Source: Capra hircus
Lineage: Eukaryota; Chordata; Mammalia; Artiodactyla; Bovidae
Assembly: GCF_001704415.2 (NCBI RefSeq)
Contig: NC_030823.1
Span: 76,074,458-76,138,457 of the forward strand
Reading direction: 5' to 3'
Length of the DNA stretch: 64,000 bases
The notes under the pieces were generated by a model, which saw nothing but the letters and a program-made list of their open reading frames with translations, was not told the origin of the DNA and made no database searches. How positions within the stretch are numbered: position 1 is the stretch's first letter; the number at the start of each line of letters is the position of its first letter. Of the stretch, positions 21,641 through 32,027 are shown one piece after another. Made by a program: the position numbers and the translations under genes.

Positions 21641-22440
21641 CTCTAGAGCAGAAGCGCGTTTGGGGGGAGAACGGTTATGAGTGTGCTGTCCGCTGTCTCC
21701 GGCAGATCCCTGACGATCCGCTTGGTCAGTTTTCTGAGCCTGTCAGGCGCCTTACTGTACTGGCTGGCTGTCCTGCCAGAGTTCTCACTATTCTGCTAGG
21801 ATCTCTCAGTGGTATGTTGGGACACAGCCCTGTTCCAGTGACATGGGTGAGTGTAAAGCAGACAGAACTCAGAAGAAGCGATCGACCAAGGCCGGCCCGC
21901 AGGGAAAGCTTGCCTGGGTCTCTTGCACACCGGCTCACAAAGTCACACCACCCACCCTTGTGTCTTTCCTTTGTCCGCAGAGAAAGCTGGCTTCTCAGAA
22001 ATCATGTTTGCACTAGGAAGTACACTGCACAACTCAGTGACCCAAGTGGCAGGTTTTCTCACCCTTCTAATTCTCAGAAGCAGCACCTGCAAGGCTTCGA
22101 GTTAGGCAGACTTGCAGCTACCTAGCTTTCAGTTCATCGGTTTGCAAGAAACACGTGGGATTTAGGGATCCACAGTGCTGCCCTGGCTCCTCCCGAGTAA
22201 CATGCCCCAGAGGACACTTGGCGTGAAGCAGTCCAGGGGCTGGTGTTCCATGAGTGTGCTGTGCTGCAGGGGCTGTGGGGAGGGCTGGACCAGAAGGCTC
22301 CTTGGAGGAGGTGGCCTCAGGTGTCTCCACCACTGGGCCTTATTCAAGCAAATAAAAAGTTTTATGAAAAATTGTTCTCCAAATTAAAAAAAAAATCATA
22401 CAGGAGTTCATCACCCTCAAAACAGAACGTGATGAGAGCT
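21641..22440. other. Intergenic, nothing recognised
   Basis: Moderately GC-rich, with a few CpGs near 21640-21720 and 21880-21900. Open frames are short and motif-free. Confidence 0.45.
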
Positions 22441-22553
22441 GCCTGGCTGTCCAGTGGTTAAGACTATGCTTCTGCTGCAGAGGTTCAGTTCCTGGTTATG
22501 AAACTAAGATCCCCAACGCTGGACAACTTGGCCAAAAAAAAAAAAAAAAAAGA
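22441..22553 (+). mobile_element. CHR-2-like SINE with poly(A)
   Basis: Head GGCTGTCCAGTGGTTAAGAC and a 3' run of about 19 A ending at 22552. Confidence 0.8.
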
Positions 22554-22685
22554 CAAAACCCCAAACATGTTATATCTCACATTATCAACCTAAGGGCATC
22601 TTCGAAATCATGTCCAATTGAAACCAGCACAATTTTGATTGTGCTTACATGTCAAATTTAAATAAATCAGAATGGAGAATGAATC

Positions 22686-23118
22686 TTTTAATTAATTAGT
22701 TTTTATTAGCGTATAGCTGATATACAATGTTGTGTTAGTTTCAGTATATAGCAAAGTGATTCAAGTATACATATGTGTGTGTGTGCACGTGTGTGTGTGC
22801 TGGCTTAGTTGTGTCCAACTCTTTGTGCCCCTATGGATTGTAGCCCACCAGGCTCCTCTGTCTGTGGGATTTCCCAGGCAAGAATACTAGCGTGGTTGCT
22901 ATTCTCTTCTCCAGCAGATCTTTTTGACTCGAGGATCAAACCCCTATCTTTTTGTGTATCCGATATTGGCAGGCAGATTCTTTACCACTGTGCCACCTGG
23001 GAAGACTGTAAATATACAACTAGAGATATATTCTTTATCAGATTCTTTTCCCCTGCAGGTTATTACAATATACTGAGTACAGTTTCCTGTGTTATTCCCT
23101 GTTGTTTTGTTCTATAAT
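22686..23118 (-). mobile_element. L1 3' UTR, antisense, split by a Bov-tA
   Basis: GCTGATATACAATGTTGTGT and GCAAAGTGATTCAAGTATAC lie before the SINE. GGTTATTACAATATACTGAG and CCTGTGTTATTCCCTGTTG continue after it. Confidence 0.75.
22799..23005 (-). mobile_element. Bov-tA SINE
   Basis: Antisense unit inserted into the L1 3' UTR next to a (TG)n tract at 22776-22799. Confidence 0.88.
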
Positions 23119-23570
23119 GTGTTTTATAAGTTGGCCAAAGCAATATGCAATGTCATTGTGATGCCAAGGGCATGTTTAAGTTGAGACTTCCAGGAGACTG
23201 AAGCTCTAGGGCACATTACATGGGATGTGCACCTTCTCACATTCTTGGCCTTGATTCTGTGTAATTTAGCTTCACAGGGTCCAATCCATCGCCGCTCTAA
23301 TACTATTTCCCTTGCGATTCTGTGTAACAAGCTTGGAACCCTGGCATGTTCATATTTTTGACATTTTGAGATTTACTGTGAACTTTTTGATGGAACTTTT
23401 TTTTTTAATCATTGATTATTTGTATGGACTAATTTAATGCTGGATTAATAAATTTTAACTTGAAACTTGTGTTTTTGTAACATTTATAGCACTGTCTACT
23501 GATGTATTTTTTGATACGATCCTCCTGCTCCACAGGGCTGCCAAACCACTGTGTGGTTAAAATATGGACT
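23119..23570. other. Intergenic, nothing recognised
   Basis: No named repeat or exon; T-rich run at 23398-23406. Confidence 0.45.
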
Positions 23571-23808
23571 TTTAAAAAAATTTTCCATCTTATGTTGGAG
23601 TATAGTTGATTAATAATGTTGTGTTAATTTCAAGTGATTCAGTTAATTTCGTATTAATTCAGTTAATTCAAGTTAATTTCAGTAATTTCAAGTGATTCAC
23701 ACAAGTGTCCATTCTTTTTCAAATTCTTTTCCCCTTTAAGTATTACAGAATATTGAGCCAAATTCCTTGTGCTATACAGTAGGTACTTGCTGGTAATCTA
23801 TTTTAAAT
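23571..23808 (-). mobile_element. L1 3' UTR, antisense, with internal reduplication
   Basis: GGAGTATAGTTGATTAATAA and GTGCTATACAGTAGGTAC mark the L1. Between them AATTTCAAGTGATTCA occurs twice (about 23627 and 23684) with further AGTTAATT repeats, a local expansion absent from the other L1 3' copies. Confidence 0.7.
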
Positions 23809-24121
23809 GCAGCATGAACTTCTAGAAATTTTTTTGTGAAAATGTAAGTAAAATGCAGATGACTATTTAACAATATTTTCAAGCTATAAGAGCTACTAAG
23901 CTATTAAGCTGGTGATAAGGAGTTTGGGCATGGTACGACACGCGATGGGAAAAGCCCCACAAAGGAAAACCCGTGGACACCAGGGGGCAGGACCCCAGCA
24001 GTGCAGACATGGTATGAAGGGGGTGTCAGTGGCAGCTCAGATGGAGCCAAGTGTGCAGCGTCTTTTGGTTTTTTATTTTCTATCTTGTTGAACAAGTCAC
24101 GACACTTAGGGCTGTGAAAAC

Positions 24122-24306
24122 TGTGTGTTAGTCACTCAGTCGTGTCCGACTCTTTGTGACCCCACTAGGCTCCTCCATAGGATTCTCCAGGCAAAAATAC
24201 TGGGGTGGGTTGCCATTTCCTTCTCATGGGGATCTTCCTGACCCAGGGATGGAACCCGGGTCTTCTGGTTTGCAGGCACTCTTTACTGCCTGAGCCTCCG
24301 GGAAAC
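24122..24306 (-). mobile_element. Bov-tA SINE
   Basis: Antisense unit with a short deletion after GTGACCCC near 24161. Confidence 0.9.
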
Positions 24307-25324
24307 TAAATCAGCCGAGTGAGCATTCAGTACAAGGCTTAGAGGAACATGTCAGGTCACAGTCGAGGCATGCACAGTAGAGTGTGCAGGGGCCTCTCTT
24401 TTACACCAACATAAACACGATTCCAACATTCTATTGCTCATAGCATTTGGAGGCCAATTCGTCTCATATTATGCATCCAGTTAGGTAATTGGAATAGCCC
24501 AGAAAAGGAAGTAATCCATTGCCAGGAGCCGGTGCAGTAAGAGATGGAGAGAGAGAGACAGACACACACACAGATAGAGAGAGAGAAATAGCATCCCGGA
24601 GCCTTGAAAGGAACCAACCAATGTTAAACGCGGCTCGTCATCAGTCATCTTGCTGAAGCAGAGCACTCATACCCAGGCTCAGACCTTATAGAATAAGGAC
24701 AACGTGGGATCCATAGACCAACTGGCCAGAGTGGAATATTCTCTGAATTTGTGAAAAGCTACAAGACTTTCTTATTGAGGCAGATTTGGAAACCTGTCGG
24801 AACTCACTGTAATACATTACTGGTTTACTAAACAGTCTGAGCTCATTAAAATAATTGTATAACCCTCCTGCCATGGGTCATCTCTTTCAATGTATTTCGT
24901 TGATTCTGAGACACATATCTTATAAAGCACTTTGATCTGGCTGAAATCAGAATGCATCTTACCATCCACAGTGTCTTTAAACCAATTAAAGAAAGCATAT
25001 GGAATTTTCATTTCCATCTGTTAACATTAGTAGGGAAGGTACCCCAACTGCCTAGCTACTACATTGGGGTTAAAAAGAGGCCCATCCAGCTGAGCTGAAC
25101 CTCAACCAGCATAGCTCTTTCACCTCCTCTCCTTCTGTGTCCACAGACGTTGCCAGGAGGAGGTGTAGAAGGTTCTGGAGAGGTGAGGTCCTCTGGGTGT
25201 TCCCCCTCCCTCCTCTGGGGCTCTCCTCTTTTGGTTGGGGCTGGAAGGAAGGACAGGATGCATGCTCTAATGTGTATGCTTTTAAGTGCAACCTCGTATG
25301 TTCACACCATTAATGGAATGCTGT
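24307..25324. other. Intergenic; one GA/CA-rich tract
   Basis: A compound GA/CA microsatellite lies at 24544-24590. Otherwise nothing recognised. Confidence 0.45.
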
Positions 25325-25440
25325 TTCATTAATTTAGTTCTCACAGCAACACTAGGTAGAATTATTAGCTCCATATTAAGGAGATCAAGTCATTGCTTGA
25401 ACTAGGAGTTAACCCTGTTTCTTGGCCACTAGGCAGACTC
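25325..25440 (-). mobile_element. MIR SINE fragment, antisense
   Basis: TTAGTTCTCACAGCAACACTA with a following AATTATTAGCTCCATATTAA matches antisense MIR. Confidence 0.5.
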
Positions 25441-25905
25441 TTTTCTTTTGCATATCAACACTGAAGCTTTTGCATCAGTTGGCAGTGATGTTTGCAGATC
25501 CATGGGCCAGGTTACCGAGAATCGCCAGGAGAGCTGGGGTTCTGAGGTCCAGGAAGAGTGAAGCGGGCCTGGCCTGAGCTTGTCCTGTGTCAGGGACAGG
25601 AGGGACCTCTCATGACAGCCGCTACAGATGAGCCAGTGAGGGTCAGGGAATGTGTTTTGGAAGCTGACCGGAGACAAGGGTTGGCGGAGAGGCTAACAGC
25701 TTGATGCTGCTGTGTCACGTGAGATGAGGACAGGGAAGTGAGTGCAGGGATCAGATCTTGGATGCAGGGATCATCAGCAAGGAGACTCGGGAGTAGTTCT
25801 TGACACACTCCAACAGCTCCTGTGTCTCTAAGGATAAAGTGATAGGTGGCTTAGAAACTACGAGGTCTGGCAGGGTTTGACTATCACCTCCTTCTGAGCC
25901 AGATC
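25441..25905. other. Intergenic, nothing recognised
   Basis: No named repeat or exon. Confidence 0.45.
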
Positions 25906-26070
25906 TTTTTTTTCTTCATGTCTGGCTTAAAAAAAATTTTTTTTAAATTAATATTTAAAAATAAAACTTTTGGCATGGCATGTGGGATCTTAGCTCCCTG
26001 ATGAGATACTGAACTTGTGTCCCCAGCGATGGAAGGCAGAGTCTTAACCCCTGAACCACCAGGGAAGTCA
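25906..26070 (-). mobile_element. CHR-2-like SINE fragment
   Basis: Antisense: GGCATGTGGGATCTTAGCTC, then ACCACCAGGGAAGTCA at the head end. The tail side is T/A-rich. Confidence 0.7.
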
Positions 26071-26160
26071 CCGAGAGCACTTGAACTGTATACTGTTTAC
26101 CCAGTGCTGTCTTTCTATATGAGGCCCTATTTCTTTATACCTTCCTAGTATCCCTTATCA

Positions 26161-26430
26161 GAGAAGGCAGTGGCACCCCACTCCAGTACTCTTGCCTGGA
26201 AAATCCCATGGACGGAGGAGCTTGGTAGGCTGCAGTCCATGGAGTCACAAAGAGTTGGACACGACTGAGCGACTTCACCTTCACTTTTCACTTTCATGCA
26301 TTGGAGAAGGAAATGGCAACCCACTCCAGCATTCTTGCCTGGAGAATCCCAGGGACGACAGAGCCTGGTGGGCTGCCATCTATGGGGTCACACAGAGTCG
26401 GACATGACTGAAGCGACTTAGCAGCCGCAG
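26161..26430 (+). mobile_element. Bov-A2 SINE with TSD
   Basis: Two Bov-A monomers ending GCGACTTAGCAGCCGCAG. TATCCCTTAT precedes it (26149-26158) and follows it (26431-26440) as a perfect direct repeat. Confidence 0.95.
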
Positions 26431-26440
26431 TATCCCTTAT

Positions 26441-27144
26441 ACATTTTGCTACCTCAAAGTCTACGGTTTCTTGTTGACACCAAACTCAGTTTTAACATTT
26501 TAAAATAAAAACACCACCCGGTTCATTTGCTGCTGATTAACTTCAGTGTTCCTTGGATGGACTTGCTCTGTCCACTCGCCTGAAATGAAATTAAGTCTCC
26601 TGATTTCTTGCTATTCCTTCAAAGTTATAACCTGCAAAGCCCTTTTAAAAATGTCTCTTAAAGGCTTCTAATCCCCTCTCTTCAGCTCAGTCAAAGTATA
26701 TTGTCTTAACTCCCTTTTTAAAAAATGGCATGTCACACAGCTTTTCCCTGGCTTTTAGTTTACCGAATATCCTACCCTAAGAGTGAGCTAACAGAACACA
26801 GATATTTGCTTAAAGATACAGCTAATCCCCAGATAGATTTCCATTGCAAATGTGTTTTGAGAAACACGTTGAGGTGAGAAGAACTAAAATTCGTGACCTC
26901 TGACATAGATCAATGCTTTTCTTTAGGCCTAACTCCTAAACAATAGTGTTGACGAGCACGGACGCTTAATTAAAACACATGTTTGTAAAAAGAGAATAGT
27001 ATCATCTGTATGCCATCAGGTTCTATCTTTCTGAGATTAAGAATTAGAAAAGTACAAAGTATAAAAGATTGGAGAAGGAGATGAGAAGCATGAAAAAAAA
27101 AATTGTAAAGCAAATAAGGAAAGTTGAGGTTGGGTTCAAAACGT
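26441..27144. other. Intergenic, nothing recognised
   Basis: AT-rich unique-looking DNA. Confidence 0.45.
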
Positions 27145-27345
27145 AGCTTGCTTATGTCCCAGCTATGAGACTTCAGACAAATCACCTAACCTCTCTGAAC
27201 TTTACAGATAAGATGAAGAATTATGTATCTCTTTATCTCCAAGTTTGTTGTACAAATTGCATTATATGATTAAAGGGCTAAGCATTTTCCTGGATGTGGT
27301 AAGAGTACAGTAGTGTTAGCTACTATAACAACCATCATTTAAAAT
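27145..27345 (+). mobile_element. MIR SINE
   Basis: CACCTAACCTCTCTGAACTT followed by AGGGCTAAGCATTTTCCTGG and GTTAGCTACTATAAC gives the MIR core and 3' order. Confidence 0.6.
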
Positions 27346-27714
27346 CATAATAATGAAAAGAATCTCATTAAAATGTTACTTAGTGTTCAGAAATTAAGGG
27401 GTGGAATTATTTTCATTTGTACCAAGTTGTGGGGGGGGCATGTGTGCTAATTGGGTTCTGTAGTTCCTAGCAGCTAAAGAAAGAGAAAAACAGATAAGTA
27501 TGCAGACATCAAAAGGTTTATACATGTCAACACAGGAATCCTGCCCTAGCACTTCCTAGCCAGATCATTGCAAGGGGTCTGTCTCCAAGTCCCTTCCACC
27601 TGATCTGTAGTTCAGAGCACGATGCCTTGCCTATGCGTGCAGTAGGGGTTTTATTAATGCATGCCTGCAGGTTCTGTGATGAGACCAGCTCACTCCACTG
27701 TATTGCTGACTTCT

Positions 27715-27905
27715 TAAAAAATGTTCGTTATTTATTGGTTTATTTGACTTTGCCGGGTCCTCGTTGCGGCACATGGGTTCTTTGGTTGCAGAGTGCAGGA
27801 TGTTTTAATTGCAGCACGTGGGGTCTAGTTCCCTGACCAGGGATTGAACACGGGCCCCCTGTGTTGGGAGTTCAAAGTCTTAGCCACTGGACCACCAGGG
27901 CAGTC
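27715..27905 (-). mobile_element. CHR-2-like SINE
   Basis: Antisense with T/A-rich tail at 27715, GGGTCCTCGTTGCGGC body, and head TGGACCACCAGGGCAGTCC. Confidence 0.8.
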
Positions 27906-28499
27906 CTGTACTGCTGATGTCATAGAGGCTTCCTTCTCGTACGCGTTTTCCTAATTAATCGACTTACTGAGAACACCATCAAAATCACAAAGGATGTTGT
28001 GTATTTATTTGCAGCCATTTAATCAGAAAGGTCGAGACAGTATGGCTGAGGGGGAATAAAAGGTTAACTTTTGTAAAAAAAATAGCTCTTGATTGAATGT
28101 CTCTTCTTTCCCTCATCGGCAACACCAAGAATATCTCAGGTCACAGAGGCACCCCTTTATTGAAGCTTGGTTTACTGCAGGAGAGGTGAGTTTCTGATTC
28201 CATTCCCAGCCCTGCAAGAATATCTGTGAAAGATTTGGGGCAAGCCTATTAAGCTTTCTGAAAGTGCTTTGCAGAGAAAGTGGCTGGATACTCGAACTGT
28301 CGTATTGCTGAGTTCTGAATGCCCTAATGGTACAAGATTCTGGTTGTCGAAAATAACTAGAGAGGTAGTTGCTTTTTCATTCATTTGGTCATTTTAAGAC
28401 AAATACAGTTGTTTTTTCTTCATTAATTCAATTAGCATATCATCTTGCCAGTCCTCATTTTTGTTATACCTATGCTGACTGTTTTATCATTGTTTAGGT
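27906..28499. other. 5' flank of PTPRC, nothing recognised
   Basis: Unique-looking AT-rich DNA between a SINE and the PTPRC promoter area. Confidence 0.45.
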
Positions 28500-28747
28500 A
28501 AGAATGTAATGGATTTTGGGGGGTGGGGCATGTCATTTTCTAGTTATCGTGAATACTGCATGGGAGTATTTAGATATGAAAAATGCATCTTTCTTGAGGG
28601 AAAATCTATTGAGAGGCCTAGTAACTCAGTCTAATTACTTGAATTAAGGAAGTAAGAGGCCTTGGCAGTGACTTTGAACAACTTTCTTGACTTCCTGCAA
28701 AGAAGACCCTTTGCAGCCTTTTTGGAGAAGTTAGTAAAACCGAATCT
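28500..28747 (+). promoter_or_regulatory. PTPRC: Candidate PTPRC proximal promoter
   Basis: This stretch lies directly upstream of the recognised PTPRC exon 1. No TATA box is visible near the presumed start at about 28748. Two ETS-type cores are present, GGAAGT at 28648-28653 and its reverse complement ACTTCC at 28690-28695, plus a G-rich GT-box-like run near 28516-28528. ETS factors such as PU.1 drive many TATA-less leukocyte promoters, so the motifs fit, but binding is inferred. The exact 5' limit and transcription start are not visible from sequence. Confidence 0.5.
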
Positions 28748-28830
28748 GACATCACTGCCTCTCAGCAAGTGGTTTGTTCTCAGGGCAGCAGGAGGAAATC
28801 GCCCCTGTCTGATAAGACACCAGTTGAAGA
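28748..28830 (+). other. PTPRC: PTPRC exon 1 (5' UTR, non-coding)
   Basis: The segment closely matches my memory of the human PTPRC mRNA leader: the blocks GCAAGTGGTTTGTTCT, GGAGGAAAT and GTCTGATAAGACA are all present in the same order. It has no ATG. The 3' boundary is placed at AGA|GTACGC (28830/28831), because joining it to exon 2 at 28912 recreates the leader block GAAAGGACGCATG seen in the human mRNA. The donor is weak, with A rather than G at the last exon base. The 5' end is set from the human mRNA start and could vary by tens of bases. Alternative upstream first exons, described for CD45, were not identified. Confidence 0.8.
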
Positions 28831-28911
28831 GTACGCATTCACTTCTTTCCTTCTTGATTCGGCCTTACAGAGAAACATTGGTTCGGAGATAACCATTATT
28901 TTGCCTTTCAG
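28831..28911 (+). other. PTPRC: PTPRC intron 1, 81 nt
   Basis: Bounded by GTACGC at 28831 and TTTGCCTTTCAG ending at 28911. At 81 nt it is close to the lower size limit for mammalian introns. A second acceptor-like sequence, a pyrimidine-rich run followed by CCTTACAG, ends at 28870. Using it would add 41 nt to the 5' UTR without adding an ATG. The downstream site is preferred because it reproduces the known human exon junction. Confidence 0.75.
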
Positions 28912-28919
28912 AAGGACGC

Positions 28920-28958
28920 ATGCTGTCTCTCGGGAGTTTGGCTGATTTCCAGATATGA
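28920..28958 (+). promoter_or_regulatory. PTPRC: Upstream ORF in PTPRC 5' UTR (12 codons)
   Basis: An ATG at 28920 opens a 12-codon frame (MLSLGSLADFQI) that stops at TGA 28956-28958. That stop overlaps the CD45 start codon at 28955-28957 as ATGA. The uORF lies entirely in exon 2, so it is present whichever acceptor or first exon is used. From memory, the human leader has a frame of the same length and the same overlap. Its effect on translation is inferred, not shown. Confidence 0.75.
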
Positions 28959-29027
28959 CCATGTATCTGTGGCTTAAACTTCTGGCCTTTGGCTTTGCCT
29001 TCCTGGACACCGCAGTGTTTGTCGCAG
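28955..29027 (+). CDS. PTPRC: CD45 (receptor-type tyrosine phosphatase C), first coding exon, partial
   Basis: CD45 is the abundant transmembrane protein tyrosine phosphatase of nucleated blood cells. It activates Src-family kinases in T- and B-cell receptor signalling by removing the inhibitory C-terminal tyrosine phosphate. Only the first 24 codons plus one base are here. They encode the signal peptide: a short N-terminus with one lysine (residue 8), then a hydrophobic core LLAFGFAFL, ending near FVAG. The first residues, MTMYLWLKLLAFGFAFLDT, are the same as human CD45 as I recall it; the segment just after differs (AVFVA against EVFVT in human). Two in-frame ATGs occur at codons 1 (28955) and 3 (28961). 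Codon 1 is the conventional start, while codon 3 has the better -3 A context. The extracellular mucin-like, fibronectin and phosphatase domains lie in exons beyond this window. Confidence 0.93.
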
Positions 29028-29060
29028 GTAAGCACAAGGAAATTCATATTTCCTTAGTTA

Positions 29061-29062
<2 letters not shown>

Positions 29063-29090
<28 letters not shown>
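29063..29090 (+). repeat. (TG)14 microsatellite just inside intron 2
   Basis: Fourteen uninterrupted TG units begin 36 bp after the PTPRC exon 2 donor. Alternating purine-pyrimidine DNA of this kind can adopt Z-DNA and is usually length-polymorphic. Confidence 0.95.
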
Positions 29091-29093
<3 letters not shown>

Positions 29094-31925
29094 GGACATT
29101 GGTTTGAAATAGACATATAAGCAAGCGAAGTGTTGGTGACTGGAGATGAGGAAGCCCTCTGTAAAACGGTCAAGGTCATTGTCCCTCAGAGAGACATGGC
29201 TCCCTGGGGGACGGAATACATTGTTTCTGTTTAAAAGGCGTACATGTTTGGCCCCGAAATCACGATTCCAAAGGCAAACATTGTCTCTCTGTGTCTTGGT
29301 TTACAAACTGTTCAAGGACATTACAACAGCAGTGTTGAAAGTCTGAAGATATCTGAATGACCAAAAAACTAAATTTTGGTCTTTTTAACAAAAACTGCAT
29401 TTGTAAAAATCATAATATGGCTTTGTTTGCACACAAACACTCCTTTTTTTTTTCAGACTGGGGGTTTGCTTCCTCAAATTTTGATTATGGCCAAAATATT
29501 TTATTGAATACTTAAGTGTATGGTACTTAAAAAAATAAAAAGCAAATTTGGATATGGCATTAAAGAGTACCTTTTTGCAAAATTTTTATCACAAAATGTA
29601 TTCTAAATCAAGGTTTTTGTTCCTTACAATCCTTTGAATGATTATTTCCTCTGAATACTCTTGCGGGGCCACCGCCCTTCCTGGGTGCTGGGTAAATCTT
29701 ACAGCCTTGACGAGATAAAAATACTTAAACTCTTAAGAGTCATGTAAATGAGGCATTCTATAGGAAAATGTAACTGACTGGAGCTCCTGCATCTGTTCAG
29801 CTTTAAGATCTTTGCACACTTCTGGCCCACTTAGTGGGCATTTCTCGAACGGTTGCAGTGTGGGTCATGAGTGCATTTTGGTTGATATTTAGTATGACTT
29901 CTTATGGTGGAGGATCGAAAAGCTTTTTTAAAAAATTATTATTGAAAGGATATTTGAAATGATATTTTTGCAGATTACAAAATAAGTTAAAAAAATGGGA
30001 AACATATTTTAAAAAGAATCTTGCTTATTGTAATTCACTTTGAAATGCCTTTTAAAAAAATTTGCACCACTCTCCTTTTCTCTAAAAGGCAGGACAGAAG
30101 TTTTCTTCTGAACATGCTACACTGTTAATTTACATTCTATGAAACTAAAGATAGTAGAAAGTACTGTGTATATATATATATTTTTTTAACTGCAAAAATG
30201 GATTAAATATTTTTTATGTAGGTATAGCATTTTGTCTTAGTACAGAAAATGTTTATTAAGTTACCATTCCTATGAAGCTGGTTATTACAATTGAAGTATT
30301 ATAAAGAATAATAATTTTTATAAGGTAATACATGTATTATCATGTCAGAGTAAATTTCCATTAAAATTTTCCCTCAGAAACTGTTGCACAACTTTCTAAA
30401 TGAGACATTTTATAGGCCATAGAGCAAACTACCATAAAAATTTCAACTTTGCCTATTAAGGCTTTTTACTCTAAGAAACATCTTTGAGTTTATATTCAAC
30501 ATAAGAGTATAAAATGATGTAGAAACCTTTAAAGCAATTTTGCTGAATAGTTTGTACCATAGATAAATGAATAGGTGTACAAAGATTTATTTTGAGAGAC
30601 CAAGTTTAACCTGAACTGCTCAGAGAAACACTAAGGGCAAACATTTTCTAGTCTTCCTGTAACATATACTCATTTTTTTGGGAAAAAAATATAGATACAG
30701 TTATCTAGGTGGGCAAATCTTGTTTATCATACTTTGAAGTCCCAAGAGAGATTTCGTGATTCACTGCATAATTTGGGAACTTATTAGTTCTTTTAATGAT
30801 ATATTTTCTTTTATTAGCAAGCTGTGAGCTGGAGTGTATGTTTTATTTGAAGGTGTTAAATTGAGTTTAATGTTTATAAGAAATATTAGACATCAAATTT
30901 ATATTGTGTATTCTAAACACATAAAGAAATAGAGCCAAATGGAGAGAGACATCAATGGATAAATTGATGCACAACTTGGATATGTTATTTAATCTCTAAA
31001 ATGCAAATGTTGGCAAAGTTCAACTTTCCCAGAGCAGTCACAATGCTGGGCTGAGTTTTACATAACAGTCAGTAATCTCTTTGCTCTGTGCCTCTTTGTT
31101 GAGATAACAGGAAACCAACATTTTGTTTAAATTTTCTAAATAATTCACGGGGAGAGCGCTGGTTTCAAGAATGCAGGTAGAGACGAATGATCTCTGGGTT
31201 GAACTAAGTATGGCCAGGTTACAGCTTTGTACTGTCACAGCTATGAATGCAGGAATTATGTTGAGTTATGAGTCAAAACAATTAAGAGTTGTTTCCTGGA
31301 CATAGTTTTTCATTTTTCCATCGACAGAAAATAAATAGCTTATGTTACAAATGCGTACTTTGCCTTGCACACTTGCGGGAGTTCAGTCTAACTGTTATTG
31401 GAATTGGATCGGCAATCCTATTAAGGTCTAAATACAATGTAGAGTTTTGGGGGTGTGGGGATGAAGACGTACTGAGTTTTTGGAAAGTATTTTTCCTAAT
31501 ACACATCTGCCTGGGATCCTTCTTGTTGCTAGGGTTTGAAACGAGTTTGGTGAGGGGAAGGTAAGGTGAGGTTAGGGGTCTGCTTCTGTTTCCACCCTTG
31601 CTTCACGAGACGGAGCACAGGGTCAGCGCACTCAGTACTGAGCTAGGTCCTTGCTGTGTTCTGGGCTACATGGTGTCCTTTTGCCAGTGATGGTTAACCT
31701 CTGTAAGAATACAGATGCTTCTACATGTCCATACACACACATGAACAGGCTAGTTATACGTGTGTGGGCTCTATATGCAGTATGTGCCAGTTATTTCATC
31801 ACACATACAAACATATATATGAGTATATAGTGGTTTCTCATCTATCTACTGATTCTCCATATTTGTCTGCTTTTAACACTGTGGTTCTACAGGCCTCAAT
31901 CTTCGGCCAGTTTTATTCTCATTGA
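29091..31925. other. PTPRC intron 2: repeat-poor AT-rich stretch
   Basis: Almost 3 kb without a recognisable ruminant SINE or BovB, unlike the SINE-dense flanks. A (TA)n tract lies at about 30168-30181. No exon seen. Lack of insertions next to a tightly regulated promoter could reflect constraint or simply chance. Confidence 0.5.
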
Positions 31926-32027
31926 GTGGACTCCGGGAGTTGGTGATGGACAGGGAGGCCTGGTGTGCTGCGATTCATGGGGTCACAAAGAGTCGGACAC
32001 GACTGAGTGACTGAACTGAACTGAAAC
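31926..32027 (+). mobile_element. BovB 3' terminal fragment
   Basis: About 100 bp of sense BovB 3' UTR (GGAGTTGGTGATGGACAGGG) ending GACTGAACTGAACTGAAAC. Confidence 0.9.

Larger units (their letters stand above)
28912..29027 (+). other. PTPRC: PTPRC exon 2 (leader end plus signal peptide)
   Basis: Exon 2 runs from the acceptor at 28911 to the donor CAG|GTAAGC at 29027/29028, which is a strong consensus donor. Its first 43 nt are 5' UTR, containing a short upstream ORF, and the remaining 73 nt encode the start of CD45. The exon ends in phase 1, splitting a glycine codon, as in the human gene. Confidence 0.9.
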
